Assembly (NCBI GenBank): GCA_902168115.1
Contig: CABHPB010000125.1
Location: 1-64,000 of the forward strand
Direction of reading: 5' to 3'
DNA: 64,000 nucleotides
From: an uncultured Methylopila sp.
GTDB lineage: Bacteria > Pseudomonadota > Alphaproteobacteria > Rhizobiales > Methylopilaceae
Shown here: positions 1 through 9,450 of the stretch, in pieces
Layout of the letters: each line of letters begins with the position of its first letter
How positions within the stretch are numbered: the first letter of the stretch is position 1
The notes under the pieces: generated by a model
What the model was told of the DNA's origin: nothing
The model's database searches: none
Seen by the model: only the letters and a program-made list of their open reading frames with translations
Program-made: the position numbers and the translations under genes

Positions 1-71
1 AAGGGGAGGGCAGGGTGGGGATCGTTCAAGAATGGAGCGCCTCGCCGGGCGTGGAGCATCATCCGGAACCC

Positions 72-112
72 GACCCCACCCTTACCCTCCCCTTGGGAGA
101 GGGGAGGGAGGC
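72..112. repeat. Intergenic palindromic repeat (C-rich/G-rich arms)
   Basis: The arms CCCTCCCC (85-92) and GGGGAGGG (101-108) form a perfect inverted repeat with an 8-base loop, inside a 'cccaccctt...ccct' context. This wording recurs between genes in many proteobacterial genomes as a short palindromic repeat. No second full copy was seen in this window, so the repeat assignment rests on recall. Confidence 0.5.
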
Positions 113-172
113 GGAGAAGTCGGCGCAAATCTCTTCGGAGAGAGGGTCGCCGACAAAAATTTACGCACCGCA

Positions 173-199
173 TGTCACGCCCGGCCCCGCTCGTCCGTC
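173..199 (+). promoter_or_regulatory. Candidate ECF41-dependent promoter
   Basis: TGTCACG (173-179) is followed after exactly 16 bases by CGTC (196-199). ECF41 sigma factors are described as recognising TGTCACA-N16-CGTC upstream of their own COE-type partner gene. The element lies about 50 bases before the ATG of the AhpD/CMD-like gene, and the ECF41 sigma gene follows directly, so autoregulation of the pair is the natural reading. The match was found by eye. Confidence 0.65.
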
Positions 200-250
200 C
201 TGGTGTCGACGCGCGGCGATGTTTTCCGCGCCAACCGACGGAGACCCAAG

Positions 251-709
251 ATGACCTCGCGCCTCGACGTCATGCGCGCCGCCCCCGACGCCTTTAAGGC
301 GATGCTCGATGTCAGCCAGTACGTGAACAATTGCGGCCTCGAGCCCAGCCTGCTGCACCTCGTCAAGCTGCGCGCCTCGCAGATCAACGGCTGCGCCAAC
401 TGCATCCACATGCACTTCCACGAAGCGCTCGCCGACGGCGATACGGCCGACCGGCTGATCCTGCTCGACGCCTGGCGCGAGACCGATGCCTACTCGCCGC
501 GCGAGCGGGCCGCGCTCGCCTGGACGGAGGCGCTGACGCTGGTGGCCGAGACGCATGCCCCGGACGACGTCTACGAGACCGTCCGCTCGGAGTTCTCCGA
601 GGCCGAGACGATGCGGCTCTCGGTGGCGATCACCACGATCAACGCCTGGAACCGGCTCGCCATCGGCGCCCGCGTCATGCCAAGGGTCGCCGTCAGGGCG
701 GCGGCGTGA
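251..709 (+). CDS. Carboxymuconolactone decarboxylase / AhpD-family protein (ECF41 partner)
   Basis: This 152-residue protein belongs to the carboxymuconolactone decarboxylase/AhpD-like family. The diagnostic redox motif Cys-Ala-Asn-Cys-Ile-His-Met-His lies near residue 50, as expected for an AhpD-like alkylhydroperoxidase fold in which the two cysteines and a histidine act in peroxide or thiol chemistry. The ATG at 251 is chosen over upstream codons because GGAG precedes it at 239-242 and family homology begins here. The stop overlaps the GTG start of the ECF41 sigma factor (GTGA), so the two are translationally coupled. CMD-like proteins are one of the three classic partner types of ECF41 sigma factors. 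The physiological substrate cannot be read from sequence. Confidence 0.9.
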   Translation: MTSRLDVMRAAPDAFKAMLDVSQYVNNCGLEPSLLHLVKLRASQINGCANCIHMHFHEALADGDTADRLILLDAWRETDAYSPRERAALAWTEALTLVAETHAPDDVYETVRSEFSEAETMRLSVAITTINAWNRLAIGARVMPRVAVRAAA

Positions 710-1602
710 CCGCGACGGGCGAGGCGTCGGCAGCCGCCGACACCGCCTTCGAGCGCAATCGCCGGCGCCTGTTCGGCCTCGCCTACAAGATGCTTGGCTC
801 GGTCGCCGAGACCGAGGACGTCCTGCAGGAGGCCTGGCTGCGCTGGCGCAGCGCGGACCGCGCGGCGGTGCGGGACGAGGGCGCCTTCCTCGCCCGCACA
901 GTGACGCGCCTGTCGCTCGACGTGCTGCGCTCGGCCCGGGTGAAGCGCGAGGCCTATCTCGGCACATGGCTGCCCGAGCCGATCGTCGACGAGGCGACGC
1001 CGGCGCCCGACGAGACCGTCGAGCTCGCCTCCGACCTTTCGGTCGCGCTGGTGCTCGCGCTCGAACGGCTCACCCCGCTCGAGCGCGCCGCCTTCCTGCT
1101 GCACGACGTCTTCGACATGCCCTTCGCGGAGGTCGCCGAGACGCTGGGCAAGAGCGTCGAGGCCTGCCGCCAGCTCGCCGCGCGCGGCCGCATCCACGTC
1201 GCCGAGGAGCGCCCGCGCGCCAAGTCGACCGCGGAGGAGGGGCAGGCGCTGGCGAGCGCCTTCCTGAAGGCCTCGCGCGCCGGCGACATGGCGGGTCTCG
1301 TCGCGATCCTCGCCCCCGACGCCGTGTTCCGCGCCGACGGCGGCGGCGTGCGCCCGGCCGCCATGAGGCCGCTGTTCGGCGCCGGGCGGATCGCCAACTT
1401 CTTCGGGCGGATGATCCGGCTGAACCTGCCGGTCGAGCCACGGTCGGCCAGCTTCGTGACCATCAATGGTCTGCCGGGCTTTGTGACCATCGAGGCGGAC
1501 GGGCTGCCGCAGACCACCGCCTTCGAGATCGCGGACGGTCGGATCACAGCGGTCTACGTCGTCCGCAACCCGGACAAGCTCGGGCGGCTGATGGAGGTTT
1601 AA
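706..1602 (+). CDS. ECF41-family RNA polymerase sigma factor with SnoaL-like C-terminal domain
   Basis: The 298-residue product has sigma-70 regions 2 and 4 in its first ~165 residues (for example ETEDVLQEAWLRW in region 2) and a long C-terminal extension of the NTF2/SnoaL type. Three ECF41 signatures are visible: WLPEP in the linker between the sigma domains, DGGG in the extension, and NPDKL at the C terminus. In this group the extension replaces an anti-sigma factor and modulates activity. The GTG at 706 overlaps the stop of the preceding CMD-like gene. No anti-sigma gene is adjacent, which fits ECF41. The inducing signal is unknown. Confidence 0.92.
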   Translation: MTATGEASAAADTAFERNRRRLFGLAYKMLGSVAETEDVLQEAWLRWRSADRAAVRDEGAFLARTVTRLSLDVLRSARVKREAYLGTWLPEPIVDEATPAPDETVELASDLSVALVLALERLTPLERAAFLLHDVFDMPFAEVAETLGKSVEACRQLAARGRIHVAEERPRAKSTAEEGQALASAFLKASRAGDMAGLVAILAPDAVFRADGGGVRPAAMRPLFGAGRIANFFGRMIRLNLPVEPRSASFVTINGLPGFVTIEADGLPQTTAFEIADGRITAVYVVRNPDKLGRLMEV

Positions 1603-1604
1603 GC

Positions 1605-1654
1605 GCGGTGGCCATGGTCACGGTGGACAGGCTGTCCACGCGCCTGGCCACCGC
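1605..1654. terminator. Nested palindrome between convergent genes, possible bidirectional terminator
   Basis: The outer arms GCGGTGGCCA (1605-1614) and TGGCCACCGC (1645-1654) enclose an inner hairpin GTGGACA-ggc-TGTCCAC (1623-1639). It fills the 52-base gap between the ends of the sigma gene and hemB. There is no T run, so the termination role is inferred from position and symmetry. Confidence 0.55.
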
Positions 1655-3309
<1,655 letters not shown>

Positions 3310-3320
3310 CGCCGGCATGG

Positions 3321-3360
3321 TCGTGAAAAGTCACGAAATGGAAACCATGGAGTGGTTTCC
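3321..3360. promoter_or_regulatory. Two adjacent perfect palindromes upstream of ldtR
   Basis: TCGTGA-aaag-TCACGA (3321-3336) is followed by GGAAACCA-tggag-TGGTTTCC (3340-3360), both perfect. They sit just after the end of the DUF6163-like gene and about 210 bases before ldtR, at the edge of an AT-richer stretch (3361-3480). They could be operators, for instance for a MarR dimer such as LdtR, or the second could be a hairpin ending the upstream transcript; there is no T run. Confidence 0.4.
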
Positions 3361-3572
3361 GGCATTTGAATCAAATCTGAACAGCAAATTACCACGAATA
3401 CTGCAATGTCTTGATTATCTAAGGAGCAAGAATTCGTTCAGTACGAGAAATAAATACAAATTTCATCCTGCCATTTAAGCGCATTTTCAGGGGCGCAGCC
3501 TATCTTCGAGATCAAAGAGACGCGGCACGAACGACGTCTCGAAGACGATCGACAGACAGGAAGGCGTCAAAC

Positions 3573-4094
3573 ATGTCCAACCTCGCTCGCAAGACGGTTC
3601 CCGCCGCGCCGGCCGCCGCCGAAGCCGAAAAGGGCGCCGTCCGCCCGCTCTACCTCGAAGCCCTGACGCTCGTGGAGCGGCTGCATCGCCGCCTGCTCGA
3701 CGTGATCAAGGACGAGTTCGACCGCCGCGGCCGCTCCGACATCAACTCGGTCCAGGCGCTGCTGCTCTACAACATCGGCGACGCCGAGCTGACCGCCGGG
3801 GAGCTGCGCACCCGCGGCTACTACCTGGGCTCGAACGTCTCCTACAATCTCAAGAAGCTCGTCGAGATGGGCTACCTGCACCACCAGCGCTCGCGGATGG
3901 ATCGCCGTTCGGTGCGGATCAGCCTCACGGAGCGCGGCCGCGAGGTGCACGACATCGTCGACGGTCTCTACGCCAAGCACGTCCGCACGATCGAGCAGGT
4001 CGGCGGCGTCAACGCCGAGGACTTCAAGACCCTGAACGTCGCGCTGGTCCGGCTCGAGCGCTTCTGGACCGACCAGATCCGCTTCCGTCTCTGA
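3573..4094 (+). CDS. ldtR: MarR-family transcriptional regulator LdtR
   Basis: This 173-residue winged-helix regulator matches LdtR of Rhizobiales, described in 'Candidatus Liberibacter asiaticus' and Sinorhizobium as an activator of the L,D-transpeptidase gene ldtP and of osmotic-stress tolerance. The recognition region runs from about residue 60 to 110 (GELRTRGYYLGSNVSYNLKK), followed by the wing RSRMDRRSVRISLTERG. The first ~25 residues are an Ala/Pro-rich disordered leader. The start is preceded by AGGAAGG. A presumed target, the L,D-transpeptidase gene, lies about 11 kb downstream at 15134. The 263-base intergenic region upstream is AT-richer than its surroundings and probably holds the promoter. 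Confidence 0.9.
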   Translation: MSNLARKTVPAAPAAAEAEKGAVRPLYLEALTLVERLHRRLLDVIKDEFDRRGRSDINSVQALLLYNIGDAELTAGELRTRGYYLGSNVSYNLKKLVEMGYLHHQRSRMDRRSVRISLTERGREVHDIVDGLYAKHVRTIEQVGGVNAEDFKTLNVALVRLERFWTDQIRFRL

Positions 4095-4146
4095 TCCCCG
4101 ACGGTCGTCGGAGGTCCGACGCCGCCGCCGACGATCGCTGAGATCA

Positions 4147-4180
4147 AGAAGCCCGTCCCGGGAGACCAGGGCGGGCTTCT
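4147..4180. terminator. Bidirectional hairpin terminator between ldtR and the FrnE-like gene
   Basis: AGAAGCCCG (4147-4155) pairs with CGGGCTTCT (4172-4180), extended by CCC/GGG across a one-base bulge. It lies between convergent genes, 53 bases after the ldtR stop and 5 bases before the end of the minus-strand gene, so it can serve both directions. Confidence 0.7.
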
Positions 4181-4184
4181 GCGT

Positions 4185-4850
4185 TCAGGCCTCTTCGGCT
4201 TCGTCCTCGTCGCCGAGCGCCCGGTCGATGGCCTCGGCCAGCACCTCGCCGGGATGGGCGCCCATGACCACGAGCTTGCCTGCGAGGATGAAACAAGGAA
4301 CGCCCGTCACGCCGATCGCCCGGGCGCGCTCGACCTCTTCCCTGATCTCCTCGACGTCCTCGTCGGAGTCGAGGCGGTCGCGCAGCGTCTCCCAGTCGAG
4401 GCCGACGTCGTCCGCCGCACGGCCGATGACGTCGAGGTCCGAGATGTCCTCGCCTTCCGTGAAGTAGGCCTCGAACAGGCGCTCGATCAGCGCGCCCTGC
4501 GCGGCCGGGCCTTCCTCGGCCGCCCAGCGGATCGCGCGGTGGGCGTCGAGCGTGTTGGGAGAGCGAGCGATCTCCGAGAACAGGAAGGCGATGCCCTCGT
4601 CGCGGCCGATCGCGGCGAGCTCGTCGTGCATCGTGCGGATGCGCTCCTCGTCCTCGAACTTGGCGGTCAGATACTCGTGCCGGTCGAGGCCCTCCGGCGG
4701 AATGGTCGGGTCGAGCTGGAAGGGCTGGTAGCGCACGGTCGCCTCGACCTCCGGCCGGGAGGCGAGGGCGGCTTCAAGCCGGCGCTTGCCGATCCAGCAC
4801 CAGGGGCAGACCGGGTCGGCGAACACGTCGATCGTAAGGGCGGCGGACAT
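4185..4850 (-). CDS. DsbA-family oxidoreductase, FrnE-like
   Basis: The 221-residue protein has a thioredoxin fold with an inserted helical domain, as in the DsbA/FrnE/2-hydroxychromene-2-carboxylate isomerase superfamily. The redox motif Cys-Pro-Trp-Cys occupies residues 15-18 and the cis-Pro segment GVTGVPCF is near residue 187. No signal peptide is seen, so it is likely a cytoplasmic thiol oxidoreductase of the FrnE kind, not a periplasmic DsbA. The C terminus is very acidic (ALGDEDEAEEA). It is the last gene of a minus-strand run with the AMP-binding-like and solute-binding genes, 60 bases after the former. The partner substrate is unknown. Confidence 0.88.
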   Translation of the reverse strand: MSAALTIDVFADPVCPWCWIGKRRLEAALASRPEVEATVRYQPFQLDPTIPPEGLDRHEYLTAKFEDEERIRTMHDELAAIGRDEGIAFLFSEIARSPNTLDAHRAIRWAAEEGPAAQGALIERLFEAYFTEGEDISDLDVIGRAADDVGLDWETLRDRLDSDEDVEEIREEVERARAIGVTGVPCFILAGKLVVMGAHPGEVLAEAIDRALGDEDEAEEA

Positions 4851-4910
4851 ATCGGGCTCCGTTTCGGCCCCGATATGGCGGCTTGACCGCCCGAGAGGAA
4901 CCCCGGTCGT

Positions 4911-6425
4911 TCAGGCGCTTCGCCGCACCGGCTCCTCGTCGCTCGCCACCGGCGCCAGCGCGGGACCGTAGCCGGCGGCCTCGAGCAACGACGCCACGCC
5001 GTCGCGACTGGGGCCGCCGCCGTCCGGCCGCTCCGCCAGCGTCAGCCGCGCGCCGAACAGCTCGTCCGGCTGCACGCGCGGCGCGGAGCCCGCGCCGGAG
5101 CGGCGATAGGCTTCGTCGACGTCGGGCGAGGACAGGGCCAGTCCTCCGACCTGGAGCACGCCGCGCCTGCGTCCGCCGAGGGAGACGCGACCGGCGGCGC
5201 GGTCGCCGAAGCCGGACAGGCCGGTGTCGGCGAAGCCGTCGGCGTCGAACGCGATCTGCGGCGCGCCGTCCGCAGCGGGCCATGACGCCGACGGGCAGAC
5301 CGGCCCGCGGACGGCCAGGCGGCCGTCCTGCCCGATCGCGAGTTCGACCAGCGGCGGGAAGCCGTCCGGGCCGGCGGGGCCGAGCGGAAGCTGCGCGAAC
5401 CGGCCGGAGGACGAGCGCGCGGCCGCGTAGACCCCGAGCTCTCCGAGCACGGTGACGTCGACGGTGACGGCGGCCGCGCCGAGGTCGACCTGCGCGGCGC
5501 GGCCGTCCGGCGCCCGCCAGACGAGCGTGACGGCGGATAGCGCGTTCGGGTCGAACGCGCCGTCTCCGGCGAGCCGCGCGGCGAGGCGCCCGGGAAGGAC
5601 GAGATGGGAGGCCTCCGCATCCCGGATCAGCGAGGCCATCGCCTGCGTGCCCGTCGGCTGGTGGAAGGCCGCCACGCAGCAGGAGGCGAGCCATGGCCCG
5701 AGGCCGGTCGACAGGCCCGCGAGGCTCGCGAGATCGAGCGTGGAGACGAGGGCGGACTGGCTCGACAGCCGCGAGGCGGCGAGCGGCATCAGGGTCGCCG
5801 CGAGCAGCTCGTTGTGCGAGCGGGCGACGGGCGTGCGGCCGGCGTCGAAGGTGACGAGCGCGACGTGATCGGCCGCGTCCTTCGGACGGTTCTCCCGGGC
5901 GAACCTCTCCCCTGCGAGCCCGAGAACATCGTCGAGCGGCGTCGCGCCGTCGGGCGCGCCGGGGCCGAAGCAGCCGACATAGCGGATCGTGTCGAGGCCG
6001 GCCGCGATCTCGCAGGCGTCCTCTCCGAGCGCGGCGCCCGCGCCGGTGGTCCATGTCAGGACCGCGCTGGCGCCGAGCGGGGCGAGAGCGTTGACGATCT
6101 CGCGCCGCCGCCAGGCCAGCGGCAGCATGACCGCCGTCAGCCCGGCGCGCCAGAGCGCGAGGCAGGCGATCGCGGCCTCGGCGCTCGACCCGAGCTGGAC
6201 CCCGACGACGGCGTCCTCGCCGAGCCGCCATCCGCCGAAGACGGAGGCGAGCGCCGACACCGACTCATCCACCTCCCGCCAGCTTTGCGGCGCGTCGCGG
6301 CCAGGCCGGACCAGCGCGTCGGCGTCGCCGTTCCGCTCGGCGTTGTGCGCGAGAATCTCGTCGAGCGTGGCGAAGCCGGCGATCGGATTGTTGAGATTTG
6401 AAGGGTTTGCGGGTTCGAGACGCAT
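4911..6425 (-). CDS. Degenerate AMP-binding (ANL-superfamily-like) protein
   Basis: The 504-residue product shows the overall layout of an acyl-CoA synthetase/adenylating enzyme: an N-terminal TLDEILAHNAERNGDADALV segment, a VVGVQLGSSAEAAIACLALWRAG helix pair, and late ADTGL...GRRRGVLQVGG blocks resembling core motifs A7/A8. The P-loop (normally SGTTGxPK) reads TFDAGRTPVARSHNE with no usable glycine-rich loop or lysine, and no C-terminal PKTxxGK catalytic-lysine motif is found; the protein instead ends in low-complexity sequence. It may be a pseudoenzyme or a binding-only relative. It starts 16 bases after the solute-binding gene and is probably co-transcribed. No frameshift is evident: the frame is open throughout with normal local codon usage. 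Confidence 0.75.
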   Translation of the reverse strand: MRLEPANPSNLNNPIAGFATLDEILAHNAERNGDADALVRPGRDAPQSWREVDESVSALASVFGGWRLGEDAVVGVQLGSSAEAAIACLALWRAGLTAVMLPLAWRRREIVNALAPLGASAVLTWTTGAGAALGEDACEIAAGLDTIRYVGCFGPGAPDGATPLDDVLGLAGERFARENRPKDAADHVALVTFDAGRTPVARSHNELLAATLMPLAASRLSSQSALVSTLDLASLAGLSTGLGPWLASCCVAAFHQPTGTQAMASLIRDAEASHLVLPGRLAARLAGDGAFDPNALSAVTLVWRAPDGRAAQVDLGAAAVTVDVTVLGELGVYAAARSSSGRFAQLPLGPAGPDGFPPLVELAIGQDGRLAVRGPVCPSASWPAADGAPQIAFDADGFADTGLSGFGDRAAGRVSLGGRRRGVLQVGGLALSSPDVDEAYRRSGAGSAPRVQPDELFGARLTLAERPDGGGPSRDGVASLLEAAGYGPALAPVASDEEPVRRSA

Positions 6426-6441
6426 CGCGTGCCGCCGGTCC

Positions 6442-8328
6442 TCAGCCTGTCGTGGCGGGAGCCCGCCACCAGGTCTCGAGCGTGGGTCCGAAGAGCGGCG
6501 TCGTCTCCGGCCGCTCGATGCGCTTCCAGCGGGCGATCCACCGCTCCTTCTGGTGGAACAGAGGCACGACGTAGAAGCCGGACAGCAGCACGCGGTCGAG
6601 CGCCCGCACCGCGGAGACGAAGTCCGGACGCTCCCGCGCCGCGATCATCGCGTCGATCATGGCGTCGATCGCCGACTGCCTGGCGCCCATGTAGTTGCGC
6701 TCGCCGGGCGTGTCGGCGGAGCGCTGGCCCCAGAACTTGCGCTGTTCGAGGCCTGGCGAGAGCGAGGAGTACCAGTTCCAGATGATCATATCGAAGTCGT
6801 AGGTCTGCCGCCGGCGGAACAGCTCGACGTAATCGACGAGTCGCACGCGGGCCTTCACCCCAGCCCGCTCGACATTGCGTGCGAAAGCCAGCGCCAGACG
6901 CTCGTGATCGCGGGAATCCACAAGGATTTCGAACGTCAGCGGCGTCGCGGCGTCCTCGCGGGCGAGCTCGCCGCCCTTCAGGATCCAGCCGGCGGACTTC
7001 AGAAGGTCGAGCGCCGTCCGCAGCCGGTCGCGGTCGCGGCCCGATCCGTCGCTCACCGGCGCGCGCCAGCCGTTCTCGAGAACGTCCTCGCGCACCGCGT
7101 CGGGAAACGGCGTGAGCAGTTCCCGCTCCCGCTGGTCGGCCGGCGATCCGAAGGAGGCGAGCTCCGAGCCCTCGAAGTAGCTCTGCGTGCGCACGGTCTC
7201 GCCGGCGTACAGGTTCCGGTCGATCCACTCGTAGTCGAACAGCTCGCACAGCGCCTCGCGCGTGCGGACGTCGCCGAACACCGGCTTGCGGGTGTTGAAG
7301 ACGAAGCCGTTCATCCCCCACGGCAGGCCAGAGGTGAAGCCTTCGGACACGACCTCGCCGCGCTCGGCGGCGGGGAAGGCGTATCCGGTGGTCCAGCGGA
7401 TCGGGTCGCTTTCCATCCGGATGTCGACGAGCCCCTTCTTGAAGGCCTCGAACATCGAGTTGTCGTCGCGATAGTAGTCGTAGCGGATCTCGTCGAAGTT
7501 GTTGACGCCGCGGTTTACAGGAAGGTCGCGGCCCCAGTAGTTCGGGTCGCGGCGGAACGTCACCGAACGCTGCGGGTCGACCGCGCTCACGATGTAGGGC
7601 CCGCTGCCGAGCATCGGCTTGAAGCTGGTGTTCTCGAACGCCTTCGGGTCGGTCGCCTGCGCCGACAGGATCGGCATGAGGCCGAGGATCAGCGCGAGCT
7701 CGCGGTCCTCCTCCGGCAGGTCGAAGCGGATCGAGCGTTCGCCGACGGTGTTCGCCGCGAGCACCCGGCGGTAGTTGGCCCGGAACGAGGGATGGCCGTG
7801 GTCCCTGAGGAGCTGGAACGTGAACAGCACGTCCTCGGCCCCGACCGCGCGCCCGTCGGAAAAGCGCGCCCTTGCGTCGAGATGGAACGTGACGAAGCCG
7901 CGATCGTCGGGCAGCTCCAGGGTCTCCGCCACGAGGCCGTAGAGCGAGAACGGCTCGTCGAAGGAGCGCGCGAGCAGGCTCTCGTAGACGAAGCCCCTCA
8001 GCCCCTGCGCCGGCTGCCCGCGATACACGAAGGGATTGAGGGTGTCGTAGGAGCCGGACCAGCCATAGGTGATGCGGCCGCCCTTCGGCGCGTCGGGGCG
8101 CACATAGGGAAGATGCTCGAACTCCGGCGGCAGGGCGGGGCGGCCGTGCATGGCGACGCCGTGCAAGCCGTTCGGTCCCGGCAAGCCGTTCGATCCCGGA
8201 ACCGGCGCCGCGGGTCTCGCCTCCTGCGCCCGCGCCGGGCCGAGCAGCGCCAGCGTCGCGGCCGCGGGAACGGTCTTGAGCAGCGTCCGCCGGGCGATCG
8301 AGGTCTCATTGCGGCGCGGAGTGTCCAT
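6442..8328 (-). CDS. Extracellular solute-binding protein family 5 (YejA-like oligopeptide/microcin C type), Tat-exported
   Basis: This periplasmic ligand-binding protein of the peptide/nickel ABC class has 628 residues from the chosen ATG at 8328. The start at 8385 is possible but would place 19 residues before the signal peptide. A twin-arginine-type leader (IARRTLLKTVPAAATLALLG...ARA) is followed by a Pro/Gly/Asn-rich linker with a short internal repeat, then YejA-like text (HGVAMHGRPALPP and DAPKGGRITYGWSGSYDTLNPF). No permease or ATPase genes adjoin it, so the transporter must be elsewhere. It leads a minus-strand operon with the degenerate AMP-binding gene and the FrnE-like gene. Confidence 0.9.
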   Translation of the reverse strand: MDTPRRNETSIARRTLLKTVPAAATLALLGPARAQEARPAAPVPGSNGLPGPNGLHGVAMHGRPALPPEFEHLPYVRPDAPKGGRITYGWSGSYDTLNPFVYRGQPAQGLRGFVYESLLARSFDEPFSLYGLVAETLELPDDRGFVTFHLDARARFSDGRAVGAEDVLFTFQLLRDHGHPSFRANYRRVLAANTVGERSIRFDLPEEDRELALILGLMPILSAQATDPKAFENTSFKPMLGSGPYIVSAVDPQRSVTFRRDPNYWGRDLPVNRGVNNFDEIRYDYYRDDNSMFEAFKKGLVDIRMESDPIRWTTGYAFPAAERGEVVSEGFTSGLPWGMNGFVFNTRKPVFGDVRTREALCELFDYEWIDRNLYAGETVRTQSYFEGSELASFGSPADQRERELLTPFPDAVREDVLENGWRAPVSDGSGRDRDRLRTALDLLKSAGWILKGGELAREDAATPLTFEILVDSRDHERLALAFARNVERAGVKARVRLVDYVELFRRRQTYDFDMIIWNWYSSLSPGLEQRKFWGQRSADTPGERNYMGARQSAIDAMIDAMIAARERPDFVSAVRALDRVLLSGFYVVPLFHQKERWIARWKRIERPETTPLFGPTLETWWRAPATTG

Positions 8329-8570
8329 GCCGGTCAGCTGAGGGGGCCCGGGACGATTCGTGGCGACATGGCCCGAGGGTATCACAGCGTCGACGCCGCC
8401 TGTGGCGAAAGCCGTGCAAAGCCTTGAATGTCACCGTGTTGCCGCAATTCGTCGACAGACAGCGGACGCTCCGAGTTTTGAAGCCGCCCGGTCGGTTCGC
8501 GCGCATGCCTTGACATGGCGCCACGGTCGAGGCCAACCGGTCGTCACGAACGACAGGAAGGACAAGTCGC

Positions 8571-9296
8571 ATGGATCTGGGGAAGTTCGCGCGTCTCGCG
8601 GCGATGACGACCGCCATCGCTCTCACGGCGGGCCAGGCCATGGCCCAGGACGCGCCGAAGCCGGCCGCGCCGCAGGCGCAGGGCGCGGGCGGTCCCGGCC
8701 CGATGCCGATGAACCCGCCGGCCGCGCCGCAGCCTGAGTGGGTCAAGATCTGCAACACCGACGACAAGGCCAAGAAGGAGGTGTGCCTCACCTCCCGCGA
8801 CGTCCGCACCGAGACGGGCCAGAACGTCGCCTCGATCGCGGTTCGGCAGGTCTCCGGCGAGCCGAAGAAGTTCTTCCTCGCCGCGGTGCCGCCCGGCCTG
8901 CTGATCCAGCCCGGCATCCGCGTCGCGGTCGACAACAACCAGCCGGCGACCGGCAAGTACTCGATCTGCTTCCCGAACGCCTGCTACGCCGAAGTCGAGA
9001 TCACCGACGCCTTCTTCAAGAACATGCAGAAGGGCAAGAATCTCGTCGTTCAGGCCATGAACCAGCAGGCCAAGACGATCAACTTCCCGGTCGGCCTCGA
9101 CGGCTTCCAGAAGGCCTATGACGGCGCGGCGCTCGACGCCAAGCAGGTCGCCGACCAGCAGGAGAAGAACAACGAGGCCATGCAGCGCAAGGCTCAGGAG
9201 CTGCGCGACAAGATGCAGCCGAGCGGCGCGCAGGCGCCGACGGACGCCACGGCCCCCGCGCCGGGCGGCAAGGCGCAGGTCAAGGGCCCGCAGTGA
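8571..9296 (+). CDS. Invasion-associated locus B (IalB) family protein
   Basis: The 241-residue secreted protein has a signal peptide of about 24 residues ending AGQAMA|QD, a Pro/Ala-rich linker, the IalB domain (residues ~55-185) with cysteine pairs in KICNTDDKAKKEVCL and YSICFPNACYAEVEI, and a Gln/Lys/Ala-rich tail that looks like a short coiled coil plus disorder. IalB proteins are common periplasmic or envelope proteins in Hyphomicrobiales. The name comes from Bartonella erythrocyte invasion, but most members have no known role in virulence. The gene is monocistronic, with AGGAAGG before the ATG and a strong terminator after it. Confidence 0.9.
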   Translation: MDLGKFARLAAMTTAIALTAGQAMAQDAPKPAAPQAQGAGGPGPMPMNPPAAPQPEWVKICNTDDKAKKEVCLTSRDVRTETGQNVASIAVRQVSGEPKKFFLAAVPPGLLIQPGIRVAVDNNQPATGKYSICFPNACYAEVEITDAFFKNMQKGKNLVVQAMNQQAKTINFPVGLDGFQKAYDGAALDAKQVADQQEKNNEAMQRKAQELRDKMQPSGAQAPTDATAPAPGGKAQVKGPQ

Positions 9297-9335
9297 CGCC
9301 TCGCCGGCTTTCGCCGGCGTGACAGAACTTTTGAA

Positions 9336-9366
9336 AGCGCCCGGCCATCGGCCGGGCGCTTTTTTT
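9336..9366 (+). terminator. Rho-independent terminator of the ialB-like gene
   Basis: The 11-bp stem AGCGCCCGGCC (9336-9346) and GGCCGGGCGCT (9350-9360), with an ATC loop, is followed by a T run through 9366. It begins 40 bases after the stop codon. Confidence 0.92.
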
Positions 9367-9450
9367 GTCGCTCACGCAGAGGTGTCCGGGGCGCCGCGCC
9401 GCCGTCGGCCATAAGTAGGGCGGCCCCTCCGACGCCTCCAAGGATCACTG

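Noticed and set aside
331-705. In-frame extension upstream of the ECF41 sigma start
   Set aside because: It lies wholly within the CMD-like gene in another frame and is an Arg/Ala-rich shadow; the GTG at 706 gives a clean sigma region 2 start.
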